This document shows positions 43,765 to 53,374 of a DNA stretch of 64,000 nucleotides, one piece after another. The first letter of the stretch is position 1, and every line of letters starts with the position of its first letter. Location of the stretch: contig JANQIX010000073.1 in the NCBI GenBank assembly GCA_028281925.1, positions 1-64,000 on the forward strand. The letters are read 5' to 3'. This DNA comes from Alphaproteobacteria bacterium (GTDB lineage: Bacteria > Pseudomonadota > Alphaproteobacteria > DSM-16000 > Inquilinaceae). The position numbers and the translations under genes were made by a program. The notes beneath the pieces were generated by a model, which was given only the letters and a program-made list of their open reading frames with translations, did not search any database and was not told where the DNA came from.

Positions 43765-44979
43765 TTGCATGAAAGTCGGCCACGTTCATTGGCGTCGCGG
43801 CACCTAGTGTTGTCCCTGATCTGCGTCATCTTGGTCGCCGCGGGCCCGGCCCTGGTACTGGGCCCGCGGGGCTCGTGGATCATGCTGGTGGTGTTGGCCG
43901 TGTTGGGCATCACCTGGCAGCTTTGGCGCGAGCGCCGGCTGCCGCGACCGTACGGGTTGATCGGTCTCGCGGTCCTGCCCCTGCTGGGCTATTCGGCCGT
44001 GACGATCGCCTGGACGCCCGTCCCGGCGGATGCGCTGCAGCGAATTGCCGAACTCTGCGGATTCTTTCTCGCTTTGATGATCCTGGCCAACGTGTTGCCG
44101 CGACTCCAAGACCGGACACGGCGCTGGCTCGGCACCTCCATGACTATTGCTGTGACCTTGGGCCTGGCGGCGCTGGCCATCGAGGTTTTCCTGGATCAGC
44201 CTCTCCGCCGCTTCACCCATGACTTGTCGCCCCAGGACACAATCCCGGACGCCGTTTTGAACCGGCCGTCGGTGCTCTATGCGGCTTTTGTCTGGCCGGC
44301 GGCACTTTGGCACTGGCAGTACGGGCGGCGCTGGATTGCGGCGGCTCTGTTGGGGGCAACGGCGATCATCCTGGCGGACTCGTCAAGTCAGTCGGCGATG
44401 ATGGGATTGGCGGTCGGATTGGCCGGCTTCTGTGTTGCCCTGATGTCGCCCCGGTGGGCACGCCGGATGGCGGTGGCGACGGTGTTGATCGCCATTCTGG
44501 GCATCCTTCCCATCGCTCGCACACTCTATTCCGCCGGTGGCACCGACTGGGAAACGCTCGGCGTCACGGCGCGCCACCGGGTGGAGATCTGGTACTTCAC
44601 TACCGAGTTCGTAGCCGAGCGACCCGTATTCGGACATGGAATGGCGGCGTCTCGGGCGATCGAGAATGATGGCATACAATCTCAGTTCCAAGAGCCCGGG
44701 CAGCCGGTAATCCCGCTGCATCCCCACAACGTGTTCCTTCAGGTCTGGCTGGAGCTTGGGATCATAGGCGCAGCCGCCGCGCTGGCGTTCGGCTTGGCCG
44801 TCGTCCGGGTCATGCTTCGCCTGCCAGCGCCGACCCAGACATTCGCCATCGGGCAATTCATGGCGACGATGGCAATGCTGTCCGTGGCCTATGGCGCCTG
44901 GCAATCCTGGTGGGTCGCCGGCCTACTGTCGGCAGCCCTGGCCACGACATTGGCCGCCCCGAAGCCGGACGCCGACTGA
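43765..44979 (+). CDS. O-antigen ligase/polymerase-type membrane protein
   Basis: A 404-residue protein with about 10-12 hydrophobic segments and the Wzy/WaaL-family region RHRVEIWYFTTEFVAERPVFGHG, followed by a periplasmic HPHNVFLQVWLELG motif with the His expected in the ligase active site. It probably transfers or polymerises surface polysaccharide. The start is uncertain: TTG at 43765 is the first in-frame codon and no strong ribosome binding site is seen. It is 22 bp from the lpxO stop, in line with an envelope operon. Confidence 0.85.
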   Translation: MHESRPRSLASRHLVLSLICVILVAAGPALVLGPRGSWIMLVVLAVLGITWQLWRERRLPRPYGLIGLAVLPLLGYSAVTIAWTPVPADALQRIAELCGFFLALMILANVLPRLQDRTRRWLGTSMTIAVTLGLAALAIEVFLDQPLRRFTHDLSPQDTIPDAVLNRPSVLYAAFVWPAALWHWQYGRRWIAAALLGATAIILADSSSQSAMMGLAVGLAGFCVALMSPRWARRMAVATVLIAILGILPIARTLYSAGGTDWETLGVTARHRVEIWYFTTEFVAERPVFGHGMAASRAIENDGIQSQFQEPGQPVIPLHPHNVFLQVWLELGIIGAAAALAFGLAVVRVMLRLPAPTQTFAIGQFMATMAMLSVAYGAWQSWWVAGLLSAALATTLAAPKPDAD

Positions 44980-45063
44980 GCGCAGTGTCCTTAAGCCCTT
45001 GTCGTCCGGCCGGCCGGACCGACATCCCTGGGACCGACCGCCGTCAGGAACCGAACTGCAGCC

Positions 45064-45492
45064 ATGGACACGCTCGCCCAGGCAGACCGCTACGCCCGCT
45101 TCTGGGAGAACCTGTCGGCGAACACGCTCGATGGGCTCGCCGATGTCATGGCGCCCGGCGTGCGCTTCCGGGACCCGTTCAACGACGTCCGCGGGATCGC
45201 GCGCGTCCGGGAAGTGTTCGCGGAGACGTATCGCCGGCTTCGAGACGTGGAGGTTCGGGTCACCGATGTCGCCGCGGGGCAGGAGGCCTGCTATCTGCGC
45301 TGGTCGTTCGCCTACCGCATCGGCCGCAGCCGTCGGCGCTGGCAACTGGACGGGATGACCGAAGTCCAATTCGACGATGATGGGCGGGTGACCGCCCATA
45401 TCGATCACTGGGACGCAGCAACGCAGGTCTATGAGAAGCTGCCCGTCATCGGCGGCGTGCTCAGACTGCTGCGGGCGAAAATCGCCGCGTGA
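45064..45492 (+). CDS. SnoaL/NTF2-like protein
   Basis: A 142-residue protein with the NTF2-like alpha+beta barrel layout: FWENLSANTLDGLADVMAPGVRFRDPFND and IDHWDAATQVYE. Such proteins are often small-molecule isomerases or ligand carriers. It is convergent with the DUF3833 gene. In related bacteria NTF2-like proteins commonly lie in the same photolyase/CFA-type neighbourhood. Function is unassigned. Confidence 0.82.
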   Translation: MDTLAQADRYARFWENLSANTLDGLADVMAPGVRFRDPFNDVRGIARVREVFAETYRRLRDVEVRVTDVAAGQEACYLRWSFAYRIGRSRRRWQLDGMTEVQFDDDGRVTAHIDHWDAATQVYEKLPVIGGVLRLLRAKIAA

Positions 45493-45541
45493 CGGCACGC
45501 GGCATACACCTGCCGCCGTAAGTTACCTATTGAGTGGCTCT

Positions 45542-46072
45542 CTATTGCGCGGCGATGCCGTAGGCGCCAGCGCCGTCCTCTTCGTTCCAGTCGGATTGGC
45601 CGCTTCGAAAGGGCGAGAAGAAGATCGTCGCCTCGCCGATGGTCAGCCCCCACTTCCGCACGGTCGCGCGGTTGATCATCACGCCGCCGGGCTGCAGCAG
45701 CATCCAGTCGTCGAAATGGACCTGGAACGTGCGCCCGCCGACCCGAAGCTCAAAATCGTATTGCCAGTTCAGCGCATTGCCGTAGCTGCGGCCGGTCGCA
45801 AGCCCGACCACACCTTGGGCCTCTCCCTCATAGCGATGCTCGTCCAGCTTGCGAACGTGCCACACGCGCTGCTCTGTCTCGCCATCGCTATAGGTGAAGT
45901 CCTCCACCAGCGTGAGCGTCCGCCCATCCCAGGTGCCGTGGATGTCGACGGAGAACTGCCGCCGCACACGGCCGAACCGGTCCTGGAAGATGCCCCAGGC
46001 CCGAGTCCGCCCAGCGAAGAATTCTTCGAGGACGAAGCGTGGCTCATTTCCGGCGAAATCTTCGGCTCTCAT
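45542..46072 (-). CDS. DUF3833-family protein
   Basis: 176 residues matching DUF3833: FFAGRTRAWGIFQDRFGRVRR, then GTWDGRTLTLVEDFTYSDGE and a C-terminal KWGLTIGEATIFF. The family usually has a lipoprotein signal, which is not visible here, so this copy may be cytoplasmic or the start may be further upstream. It is the last gene in the run from the photolyase (52440). Function unknown. Confidence 0.85.
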   Translation of the reverse strand: MRAEDFAGNEPRFVLEEFFAGRTRAWGIFQDRFGRVRRQFSVDIHGTWDGRTLTLVEDFTYSDGETEQRVWHVRKLDEHRYEGEAQGVVGLATGRSYGNALNWQYDFELRVGGRTFQVHFDDWMLLQPGGVMINRATVRKWGLTIGEATIFFSPFRSGQSDWNEEDGAGAYGIAAQ

Positions 46073-46129
46073 GTTGTCCTATCCGGTCAACGATACTCTA
46101 CGGTCCACTGTCCAGATAACCACCCCAAG

Positions 46130-47497
46130 TCACGCAACCCTCGCCGGAGCCGTTCCATTGTCCACCAACTTGCGCCGGAGAGCGTCCTGCTGCTGTGCGG
46201 TTATCGGATAGTTGACCATCAGTACGATAGCGGCCGCCTTGAAGATCACCGGTGCCAGGCTGTACAGCGCGGTGAGCGCAAATAGCGCACCCCCGTCGTT
46301 GCCACCGTCCTGATCGAAGCCGGCCAGATCCAAGAGCGGGAAGGCGATGCCGACGGCTAGCGCGAGCGCGAGCTTGGTCGCCATGCCCCAGAGCGCGAAG
46401 TAAAGCCCTGTGCGCTGGGCGCCGCTGGCCGACGTATCCAGATCGACCACATCCGCCTGCATGGACGATGGCAGGACGAGATCCGCCCCCAGGCAGAGAC
46501 CGGTCAAAACACAGACGGCCACAAACCACAGAACGTCCCCAGGGCCGAGCAGTGGCACCATCACAAAGATCACACAGGCAAACACCATGGCCGCCGACCA
46601 GACACGGTGCTTGCCGAAGCGGTACGAGAGCCGAACCCAGACCGGCAGCGCCAGAAAGCCGGACAGGAAGTAGATCACCAAGAGGACGCCCACCATCTCT
46701 GGCGCCTGCAACACATGCGATGCAAACAAGAGGAACAGTGTTGCCGGAAGGCCGTTGGCGATGCCGTTCAACAGATAGGCGACCACCAGCCGGCGGAACG
46801 GGCCATTGCCCGCTAGCACGGACCAGCTGCGACGGATCGTCAGCGGCTGCCACGCGACGACGCGGGGCTCGGGCGTTGCGCGCAACAGCGCCGCCACAGT
46901 GATGGGCACGAGGCAGACAAGAACCCAGGCCAAGAGCGCCAGGGCGTCCTTCGCCGCCTCCAACCCCGAATAGCCGAAGGCCGCCGGCAGGCCGAGCGCC
47001 ACCAGCGTGCCGACCAGCACCGCCGCCTCCCGATACCCGGCAATACGGCTGCGTTCGTTGTAGTCGAACGAAAGCTCCGCCCCCCAGGCGCTGAGCGGCA
47101 GGATCATCATCGTCCAGCCGAGATAGAGCACCAGGCTCCAAATCAGCAGATAGGCCCCGCCCGCATCGTCACCCGGCCGGAAGAGGAACCATACGCCCAC
47201 CATCACCAGCGGCGCCCCGGCGGCGACCCACGGCCGGCGGCGCCCGAACCGGCCGCGCCAGCGGTCGCTCAGACTGCCGATCAGCGGGTCGGTGACGACG
47301 TCCCACAGCCGGGCCGCCAGCAACAGGGCACCGACCAAGCCCAGCCCGAGCCCTAGTCCGGTGGCATAGACCGTCGGCAGGTAGATGTAGACGGGCAGCG
47401 TCAGAGCCGCCAGCGGCAGCGCCGGCGCGCCATAGGCCAACAGCGCGCCGCGCCCGAGAGGCGCGTTAGCGCCCGCCGTAGTGGCTGAGACGGACAT
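46130..47497 (-). CDS. MFS transporter, GPH (glycoside-pentoside-hexuronide):cation symporter-like
   Basis: A 455-residue protein with about 12 membrane segments. The conserved loop 2-3 motif DRWRGRFGRRRPW is characteristic of the GPH/MFS-2 group. It is 22 bp downstream of the CFA-synthase-like gene on the same strand. Comparable genes sit in the same relative place in singlet-oxygen-response operons of alphaproteobacteria, where substrate and role are not known. Confidence 0.9.
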   Translation of the reverse strand: MSVSATTAGANAPLGRGALLAYGAPALPLAALTLPVYIYLPTVYATGLGLGLGLVGALLLAARLWDVVTDPLIGSLSDRWRGRFGRRRPWVAAGAPLVMVGVWFLFRPGDDAGGAYLLIWSLVLYLGWTMMILPLSAWGAELSFDYNERSRIAGYREAAVLVGTLVALGLPAAFGYSGLEAAKDALALLAWVLVCLVPITVAALLRATPEPRVVAWQPLTIRRSWSVLAGNGPFRRLVVAYLLNGIANGLPATLFLLFASHVLQAPEMVGVLLVIYFLSGFLALPVWVRLSYRFGKHRVWSAAMVFACVIFVMVPLLGPGDVLWFVAVCVLTGLCLGADLVLPSSMQADVVDLDTSASGAQRTGLYFALWGMATKLALALAVGIAFPLLDLAGFDQDGGNDGGALFALTALYSLAPVIFKAAAIVLMVNYPITAQQQDALRRKLVDNGTAPARVA

Positions 47498-47518
47498 GGG
47501 GAAGATGGGCCCTTCCGG

Positions 47519-48751
47519 TCAGTCGCGAGCGATCGCCAGTTGCTGCACGTCGATATGGCCGACACGGAAACCGGCCGCGCAATAGTGCAGGTACTGCTCC
47601 CACATGCGCTTGAAGCGCCGGTCGAACCCCATGGCCTGGATCTCCGGCCACGCAGCCTGAAAGCGCCGGTTCCAGTCGCGCAGCGTCATGGCGTAGTGCG
47701 CGCCATAGCCGGCCATGTCCTTAAGCATCAGGCCAGCCTGTGCCAGCTCCGCTTTCAGCGCCGAAGGCGATGGCAGCATGCCGCCGGGGAAGATGTAGCG
47801 CTGGATGTAGTCGGCACTGCGCCGATAGGCGTCGAAATGGCGGTCTTCGATGGTGATCACTTGCAGCGCCGCCTGGCCACCGCTCACCAGCCGATCGCGC
47901 ACGGAGGCGAAGAACCGCGGCCAGTAGCGCTCACCGACGGCCTCGAACATCTCGATGGAGGCGATGCGATCAAAATCGCCTTCGACATCGCGATAGTCCT
48001 GCAGGCGTACGCTGACCCGGTCGCCCAGTCCCGCCTCATGGATCCGCCGGCTTGCGAATTCGTGCTGGGACGGGCTGATCGTGATCGCCGTCACGTCCGC
48101 TCCGACCTCTGCCGCTGCGAATTCGGCAAACCCGCCCCAACCGCAACCGATCTCAAGCACGCGGTGGCCGGGCTTCAGCCCCATGCGTGTCGCCAGCAGC
48201 TCGTACTTCCGGCGCTGGGCCAGCGCCAAATCGGTCTCATCTCCGGCGTAGACCGCTGACGAATAGGTCATGGTCCGGTCCAGCCAGGCCTCGTAGAAGG
48301 CGTTGCCGAGATCATAATGCTCCGCGATGTTGCGCTTCGCGCCGCTGCGATTGTTCGCCCGCAACTGATGGCGCAGCCAGCCCAGCGCCCGCGTCCACCG
48401 CTTGCCGGCCATGGCTTCGCTCAACCGGTCCTGGTTCATGAGGAAGAAGACGAACAGCGCCTCGATATCCGGGCTCGACCAGTCGCCTTCCAGATAGCCT
48501 TCGCAGAACCCGAGATTGCCGCGGATCAGGAACCGACGGGCCAGGCGCTCACGGTGGATCGTCAGGAACGCATCCGGCCCGGGCGCCCTGCCGCCGAACC
48601 GGCGCTGGCTGCCGTCCGGCAGCGTCACCGTCAGCGTGCCGCACTCCAGCATCTCGCCCATCCTGAGGAACATCCGGAAGAAGCGGGACACCCTCACGGG
48701 CCGGTACGGCGATGCCAGGATCGGCCGCGGATAGACTTGCGTATCGGTCAC
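47519..48751 (-). CDS. Cyclopropane-fatty-acid-synthase-like SAM methyltransferase
   Basis: 410 residues. The N-terminal lipid-associating domain (about 1-120) precedes the class I methyltransferase domain with NIAEHYDLGNAFYEAWLD and motif I, VLEIGCGWGGFAEFAA. Members of this cluster in Rhodobacter act on membrane fatty acids (cyclopropane or methylated/furan fatty acids). The GTG at 48751 is preceded by GAGGAG; the frame extends to 48772. The substrate is probably a membrane phospholipid acyl chain. Confidence 0.9.
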   Translation of the reverse strand: MTDTQVYPRPILASPYRPVRVSRFFRMFLRMGEMLECGTLTVTLPDGSQRRFGGRAPGPDAFLTIHRERLARRFLIRGNLGFCEGYLEGDWSSPDIEALFVFFLMNQDRLSEAMAGKRWTRALGWLRHQLRANNRSGAKRNIAEHYDLGNAFYEAWLDRTMTYSSAVYAGDETDLALAQRRKYELLATRMGLKPGHRVLEIGCGWGGFAEFAAAEVGADVTAITISPSQHEFASRRIHEAGLGDRVSVRLQDYRDVEGDFDRIASIEMFEAVGERYWPRFFASVRDRLVSGGQAALQVITIEDRHFDAYRRSADYIQRYIFPGGMLPSPSALKAELAQAGLMLKDMAGYGAHYAMTLRDWNRRFQAAWPEIQAMGFDRRFKRMWEQYLHYCAAGFRVGHIDVQQLAIARD

Positions 48752-48813
48752 AACACACGCTCCTCGAACCAAGAAACACCAGTAAGATCAACAGAGTCTG
48801 CCGTCTTGACGCC

Positions 48814-49608
48814 CTATACCGGACGCACCTTGGCGGCGGCCGCAGACCTGGGGTGGTATCGGGCACCCTTGCGCCACAGGCGCAGCGCCTGCCAGTGAAT
48901 GGCGGCGATCACCTTCCACGTCATCATCGGGTGCGTGACGAAGGCCCGGGCCAAGGCGCCATCCGTCAGGTCCAGACGGCGCGCCGTCAGCGTTGCCAGC
49001 AACAGATCGCCGTCGGCGTCGGCCTGGCGGATCAGCATCGACAGCCTGTCGTCGGGTTGCGTCAGCCGGAAATGATAGGTCGCCGTCATGCCGATGAACG
49101 GCGAGACGTAGAAGTCTTTCTCGCAGCTCTGAACCACCGGCATCTGCGCCGGCTGTTTGTCGTCAACCGGCAGCACATAGCTGTGCTGCTCGCCGAAGGT
49201 GTTGGACACCTCATAGATGACCGCGGCCAGGTGCCCGTCGGCATGATGGCAGTAGTAGAGGCTCAGCGGATTGAAGACGTAGCCGAGAACCCGCGGAAAG
49301 GTCAGCAGTCGCACCGGCCCGCCGGCGATGTCGATGCCATGACGGCCGAGCAACCCTTCACACCACGGCCTGAGCGGGCTGCCGTCCCGCGGCCCGTGAT
49401 CCCGGTCGTGAAAGCTGAACAGATTGAACCGATTGTGCGACAACAGGCGGTGCTGCCGGGCCGTCGTGGCCACCTTGTCGATGTCCAACCAGAGCGAAAC
49501 CACGCGGTAGTCGAAGCGGTGCTGGAACGGCCGCAGGCGCTTGTGCATGACCCTCCCGAAATAGAGGGCCGCCGCCTGCGAGCCTGATTCCTGTTGGAAG
49601 ATGTCCAT
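48814..49608 (-). CDS. DUF1365-family protein
   Basis: 264 residues typical of DUF1365: LYFGRVMHKRLRPFQHRFDYRV, LTFPRVLGYVFNPLSLYYCHH, YEVSNTFGEQHSYVLP and KDFYVSPFIGM. The family nearly always lies between an FAD amine-oxidase-like gene and a CFA synthase, as here, and is thought to act with them on membrane lipids. The gene starts two bases downstream of the FAD-gene stop, so the two are probably translated together. Confidence 0.93.
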   Translation of the reverse strand: MDIFQQESGSQAAALYFGRVMHKRLRPFQHRFDYRVVSLWLDIDKVATTARQHRLLSHNRFNLFSFHDRDHGPRDGSPLRPWCEGLLGRHGIDIAGGPVRLLTFPRVLGYVFNPLSLYYCHHADGHLAAVIYEVSNTFGEQHSYVLPVDDKQPAQMPVVQSCEKDFYVSPFIGMTATYHFRLTQPDDRLSMLIRQADADGDLLLATLTARRLDLTDGALARAFVTHPMMTWKVIAAIHWQALRLWRKGARYHPRSAAAAKVRPV

Positions 49609-49610
49609 CG

Positions 49611-50945
49611 CTATTCGGCCGCCGCTGCGAATTTCGGGAAGCGGGGACGCGCGTTGGTCCCGGCGGGCGAGACCTCCTGCACCGCCCAGGGTCGCCGGAC
49701 GCCCAGTCCCTCTGCCACGGCAAGCCCCGAGGCCAGACCGTCTTCATGGAAACCGTGGCCGCAATAAGCACCGCAGAACCACAGACGGTCGCGGCCCTGG
49801 ATATCGCCGAGAGCGGCTTGAGCCGCCGTCGCACCGGCGTCGAACACGGGATGCTCGTAGGTGAACGCCGCAATGGTCTGGCCCGGGTCCGGCTCTTGCA
49901 GCGGGTTCAGCGAGACGAATAGGGGAACCTCCGTGTCCAGCGACTGCAGCCGGTTCATCCAATAGGTTACGGATACCGACTGTGAGAGGTCGCCCTGCTT
50001 GCCGGCCAGATAGTTCCAGGACGACCACACCCGCCGGCGCCTCGGCATCAGGGCCTCGTCACGATGCAGGATGGCCCTGTTGGTCTGGTAGCGGAAGGCG
50101 GCCAGAACCTGGCGTTCCTCAGGCGTCGGATTGGCCATCATCGCCAACGCCTGGTCGGCATGGCAGGCCAGCACGACCTGATCGAACCGGTCCTCTTGTC
50201 CGGAGGCGTCGCGGACCATCACGCCATGCGCCAGACGGGTGACGCGCGCGACCGGGACACCCGACCGGATGCGACCCTCAAGCTGCCCCGTCAGCCGCCG
50301 CACATAGTCCCGGCTTCCCCCTTCGACGGTTCTCCATTGCGGGCGATTGCCGACGCTCAAGAGGCCATGGTTGTGGCAGAAGCTCACATAGCTCTGCAGC
50401 GGGAACCCGAGGATCTCGTCACACCCGCACGACCAGATGGCCGCCGACATCGGCAGCAGATGATCGTGGATGAAGGCGCGGCCGTAGCGCTCTTGCTCCA
50501 GATACTGGCCCAGCGTGACCGCGCTTGCGCTCGGATCCTGTAGCACCGCCGGTGCCTGTCGGTAGAAGCGCAGCAGGTCTGCCAGCATACGATAGTGGCC
50601 GGCGCGAATGAAGTTGTACCGCTGGGCAAACAGGCCACCGATGCCGTCGCCGCTGTATTCCAGCCGCCCATTGTCCACGCTGACGGCAAATGACATGGAG
50701 CTGGGCCGCCACTGCACGCCGATCTGCTGAAACAGCGCCAGCAGATTGGGGTAGGTACGGTCATTGAACACGATGAAGCCGGTATCGACGAGCTGGCTGC
50801 CGCCGCCGGGCGCGGGCGCATCGACGGTGTTGGAATGCCCGCCCAGCCGCCCCTCGGCTTCGTACAGCACGACCTCGTGCCGGCCGTTCAGCAGCCAGGC
50901 GGCCCCCAGTCCGGCAATGCCGGCCCCGATAACGGCTATCCTCAT
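49611..50945 (-). CDS. FAD-dependent amine-oxidase-like oxidoreductase
   Basis: 444 residues. The N-terminal dinucleotide fold is AVIGAGIAGLGAAW, followed by YEAEGRLGGHSNTV. The C-terminus has a matching FAD-binding segment (LWFCGAYCGHGFHEDGLASGLA). Family members found with DUF1365 and CFA synthase probably oxidise or desaturate a lipid chain. It lies 37 bp downstream of the photolyase gene and shares its strand. Substrate is inferred from context only. Confidence 0.92.
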   Translation of the reverse strand: MRIAVIGAGIAGLGAAWLLNGRHEVVLYEAEGRLGGHSNTVDAPAPGGGSQLVDTGFIVFNDRTYPNLLALFQQIGVQWRPSSMSFAVSVDNGRLEYSGDGIGGLFAQRYNFIRAGHYRMLADLLRFYRQAPAVLQDPSASAVTLGQYLEQERYGRAFIHDHLLPMSAAIWSCGCDEILGFPLQSYVSFCHNHGLLSVGNRPQWRTVEGGSRDYVRRLTGQLEGRIRSGVPVARVTRLAHGVMVRDASGQEDRFDQVVLACHADQALAMMANPTPEERQVLAAFRYQTNRAILHRDEALMPRRRRVWSSWNYLAGKQGDLSQSVSVTYWMNRLQSLDTEVPLFVSLNPLQEPDPGQTIAAFTYEHPVFDAGATAAQAALGDIQGRDRLWFCGAYCGHGFHEDGLASGLAVAEGLGVRRPWAVQEVSPAGTNARPRFPKFAAAAE

Positions 50946-50982
50946 GAACTCCCCTCACAGTCCTGGGTGCGGACGCGTGCCT

Positions 50983-52440
50983 TCACGCAGCGTCCGTCTG
51001 TTTGATGCGCTCGAACGCGGCCAGCGCCCGTGCGCGAGCCTCGGAATGGTCGACAATCGGCCCGGGATAGGTTTCCCCCAGCCGGACCCCGGCTGCCTCG
51101 AGTACCTCGCCCGGCGCCTGCCACGGCCGATGCACGAAGCGATCGGGAAGGCGTGCCACCTCCGGCACCCAATGGCGGACATAGGCGCCGGCCGGATCGA
51201 ACTTCTCGCCCTGAAGCACGGGGTTGAAAACGCGGAAATAGGGCGCAGCATCGGCACCGCAACCCGCAACCCATTGCCAGCTCGCCGAATTGCTGGCGAG
51301 GTCCGCATCGACCAGCGTGTCCCAGAACCAAGCCTCACCGGCCTGCCAGGGCAACAGCAGGTCTTTGACCAGGAACGAGGCGACCACCATGCGCACACGG
51401 TTGTGCATCCAACCGGTGGCCCAGAGCTGTCGCATCCCGGCGTCGACGATGGGATATCCAGTCCGGCCGCGCTGCCAGGCGGCCAAGTGTCCGGTCTCGT
51501 CGTCGGTCCAGGGGAAGTCCTCGAACCGGGCATTCAGCGGTCGGTGCGGCAGGTCCGGGTTGTGGAACAGCAGATGGTAGGAGAATTCACGCCAGACGAT
51601 CTCTTTCAAGAAGGTCTCTGCCTGACCCTCTCGGCCCGCCACGGCGCCGGTCTCCAAACGGTCTGCCACCGCGGACCACACCTGTCGCGGGCCGATCTCA
51701 CCCCAATGCAAGTGCGGCGAAAGCCCGGACGTCGCAGGCACACCGGGTTCGTTGCGTCGGTCCCGATACTGTCCGAGTGCCCGATCGAGAAACGCAATCA
51801 GCCGGTCGCGGGCCGCAGCCTCCCCCGGCGTCCAGGCTGTGCGGAGTCCACCCGACCAGTCCGGTGCGGTCGGCAACAGATGCCAATCGTTCAGGCGCTC
51901 GCTGTGCGGCCAGACTGCAGGCGCTTCCAGCCGGTCCGGTGCCGCTTCGGGCGCAGAGGGTCCGCCGGCGGCCCGGCAGGCCCGCCAAAACGGTGTGTAG
52001 ACACGAAACGGTCCCCCAGCGCCGGACCTGATGGTCCAAGGCTCGAACAACAGGCTGGCGTTGAAGCTCTCCACCTGCAGACCGCGGGCCTTCAGGTCAC
52101 CTTTGACCGCCCGGTCGCGTGCGATCGCCCAAGGCTCGTAGCACCGGTTCCAGACCACGCGGGAAACGCCCACCTCTGCAATCAGATCGTCCAGCACGGC
52201 CGGCGCAGAGCCGTGGCGAAGGATCAACCGGCTACCCAAGGCCTGCAGGTTTCGGTCCAGATCGGCGAGGCTATGGTGCAACCACCATTGCGCTGCGCCG
52301 CCCATGGCCCATTCGCCCGCGGCCTGTGGATCATGAATATAGACGGGAATGACACGCCCGCTGGCCGCAGCCTTCAGCGCCGGGTTGTCCGCCAAGCGAA
52401 GGTCCTGACGAAACCAGACCAATGTGATGTTGTCATTCAT
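50983..52440 (-). CDS. phrB: Deoxyribodipyrimidine photolyase (class I CPD type)
   Basis: 485 residues, the usual length. N-terminal antenna domain (VWFRQDLRLADNPAL) and FAD-binding domain with EIVWREFSYHLL, TGYPIVDAGMRQLWATGWMHNRVRMVVASFL and the C-terminal ASNSASWQWVAGCGADAAPYFRVFNP (Trp residues for electron transfer). It uses blue light to split cyclobutane pyrimidine dimers. It is the first gene of the minus-strand cluster. I cannot separate it from a related cryptochrome by eye, but the core is intact. Confidence 0.93.
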   Translation of the reverse strand: MNDNITLVWFRQDLRLADNPALKAAASGRVIPVYIHDPQAAGEWAMGGAAQWWLHHSLADLDRNLQALGSRLILRHGSAPAVLDDLIAEVGVSRVVWNRCYEPWAIARDRAVKGDLKARGLQVESFNASLLFEPWTIRSGAGGPFRVYTPFWRACRAAGGPSAPEAAPDRLEAPAVWPHSERLNDWHLLPTAPDWSGGLRTAWTPGEAAARDRLIAFLDRALGQYRDRRNEPGVPATSGLSPHLHWGEIGPRQVWSAVADRLETGAVAGREGQAETFLKEIVWREFSYHLLFHNPDLPHRPLNARFEDFPWTDDETGHLAAWQRGRTGYPIVDAGMRQLWATGWMHNRVRMVVASFLVKDLLLPWQAGEAWFWDTLVDADLASNSASWQWVAGCGADAAPYFRVFNPVLQGEKFDPAGAYVRHWVPEVARLPDRFVHRPWQAPGEVLEAAGVRLGETYPGPIVDHSEARARALAAFERIKQTDAA

Positions 52441-52819
52441 CGGTGAACGACCTGCCTACCCCACTCGAACGAACTCTATCGCATCTACGCACAAAGAACC
52501 GAAGTAGATCTGAAGTGTTTCCGATCAAAATCCCATTGGATCGACGTGAGCGACGAAAAAGAAAGATAGGGTGTGGCAGCAGGTCGCATCAAACTCTCAA
52601 GATCAGAAGCTTGCCACCAAGGCATATGCCCTGATGTCTGCCGCTATACGTGAACCTAAAGTCATCGGATCACTGGCTGATCAGAAATTTTTTCTAGAGT
52701 CCGGCGATTGATATGTGCACCGACCGTCATACGTCGGTGGCATTCGGTGGCCGGCCGGTTGCAGTGTTGAATGCCGGCTATCGCGAGCCCCAAAGAGAAG
52801 GCAACAGGAGGTCAGGAAA
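52441..52819. other. Gap between photolyase and fasciclin gene
   Basis: This 379-bp stretch is AT-richer than its flanks, with runs such as the A/T-rich tract around 52540-52700, and must hold the divergent promoters of the photolyase operon and the fasciclin gene. TGATC words occur on the photolyase strand near 52525 and on the fasciclin strand near 52677, but no -10 match is convincing. No gene is seen. Confidence 0.4.
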
Positions 52820-53308
52820 ATGTCGAAAACCCTTACGCTTGCCAAGGCGTCCGTCGTGGCATTCGGCGTCGCATTCGGTGCCACCACCGCGCAGGCCGCC
52901 GATATCGTCGATACGGCCGTCGGCGCCGGCACCTTCAACACGCTTGTCGCGGCGGTCGAGGCCGCCGGCCTTGTCGAAACCCTGAAGGGCGAAGGCCCCT
53001 TCACCGTCTTCGCGCCGACCGATGAGGCATTCGCCGCCCTGCCGGAGGGCACGGTGGCCACCCTTCTGCAGCCGCAGAACCGTGACCAGCTGGTCGCCAT
53101 CCTCACCTACCACGTCGTTCCGGGCGCGGTGACCGCGGAGCAGGTGGTCGGCATCACCTCTGCCGAAACGGTCCAGGGCGATACCATCGACATCAGCGTT
53201 GTCGATGGCCAAGTGATGATCGACGACGCCACCGTGGTCACCGCTGATGTGATGGCCGACAACGGCGTCATCCATGTGATCGACACGGTGATCATGCCCG
53301 ACATGTAG
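52820..53308 (+). CDS. Fasciclin (FAS1) domain secreted protein
   Basis: 162 residues. The signal peptide [20 protein letters not shown] ends near TAQAADI, followed by one FAS1 domain with motif H1 ([13 protein letters not shown]) and H2 ([10 protein letters not shown]). Bacterial single-FAS1 proteins are often induced by oxidative or light stress. AGGAGG at 52807-52812 precedes the ATG; the frame is open to 52715. A hairpin follows the gene. Confidence 0.93.
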   Translation: MSKTLTLAKASVVAFGVAFGATTAQAADIVDTAVGAGTFNTLVAAVEAAGLVETLKGEGPFTVFAPTDEAFAALPEGTVATLLQPQNRDQLVAILTYHVVPGAVTAEQVVGITSAETVQGDTIDISVVDGQVMIDDATVVTADVMADNGVIHVIDTVIMPDM

Positions 53309-53343
53309 GCCGGTTGGCACTTGATGGTGCCGCCATCCATGAC

Positions 53344-53374
53344 CAGCCCGGCGGAGTCCAACACCGCCGGGCTG
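53344..53374. terminator. Terminator-like hairpin after the fasciclin gene
   Basis: CAGCCCGGCGG (53344-53354) and CCGCCGGGCTG (53364-53374) form a perfect 11-bp GC-rich stem with a 9-nt loop, 35 bp after the stop. The U-tract is weak, so it may be a Rho-independent terminator of low quality or an mRNA stabiliser. Confidence 0.5.

Noticed and set aside
52441-52819. ECF sigma-factor (RpoE/ChrR-type) promoters with TGATC -35 boxes before the photolyase and fasciclin genes
   Set aside because: TGATC words are present, but neither has a convincing -10 element at the right distance. I do not report them as promoters.
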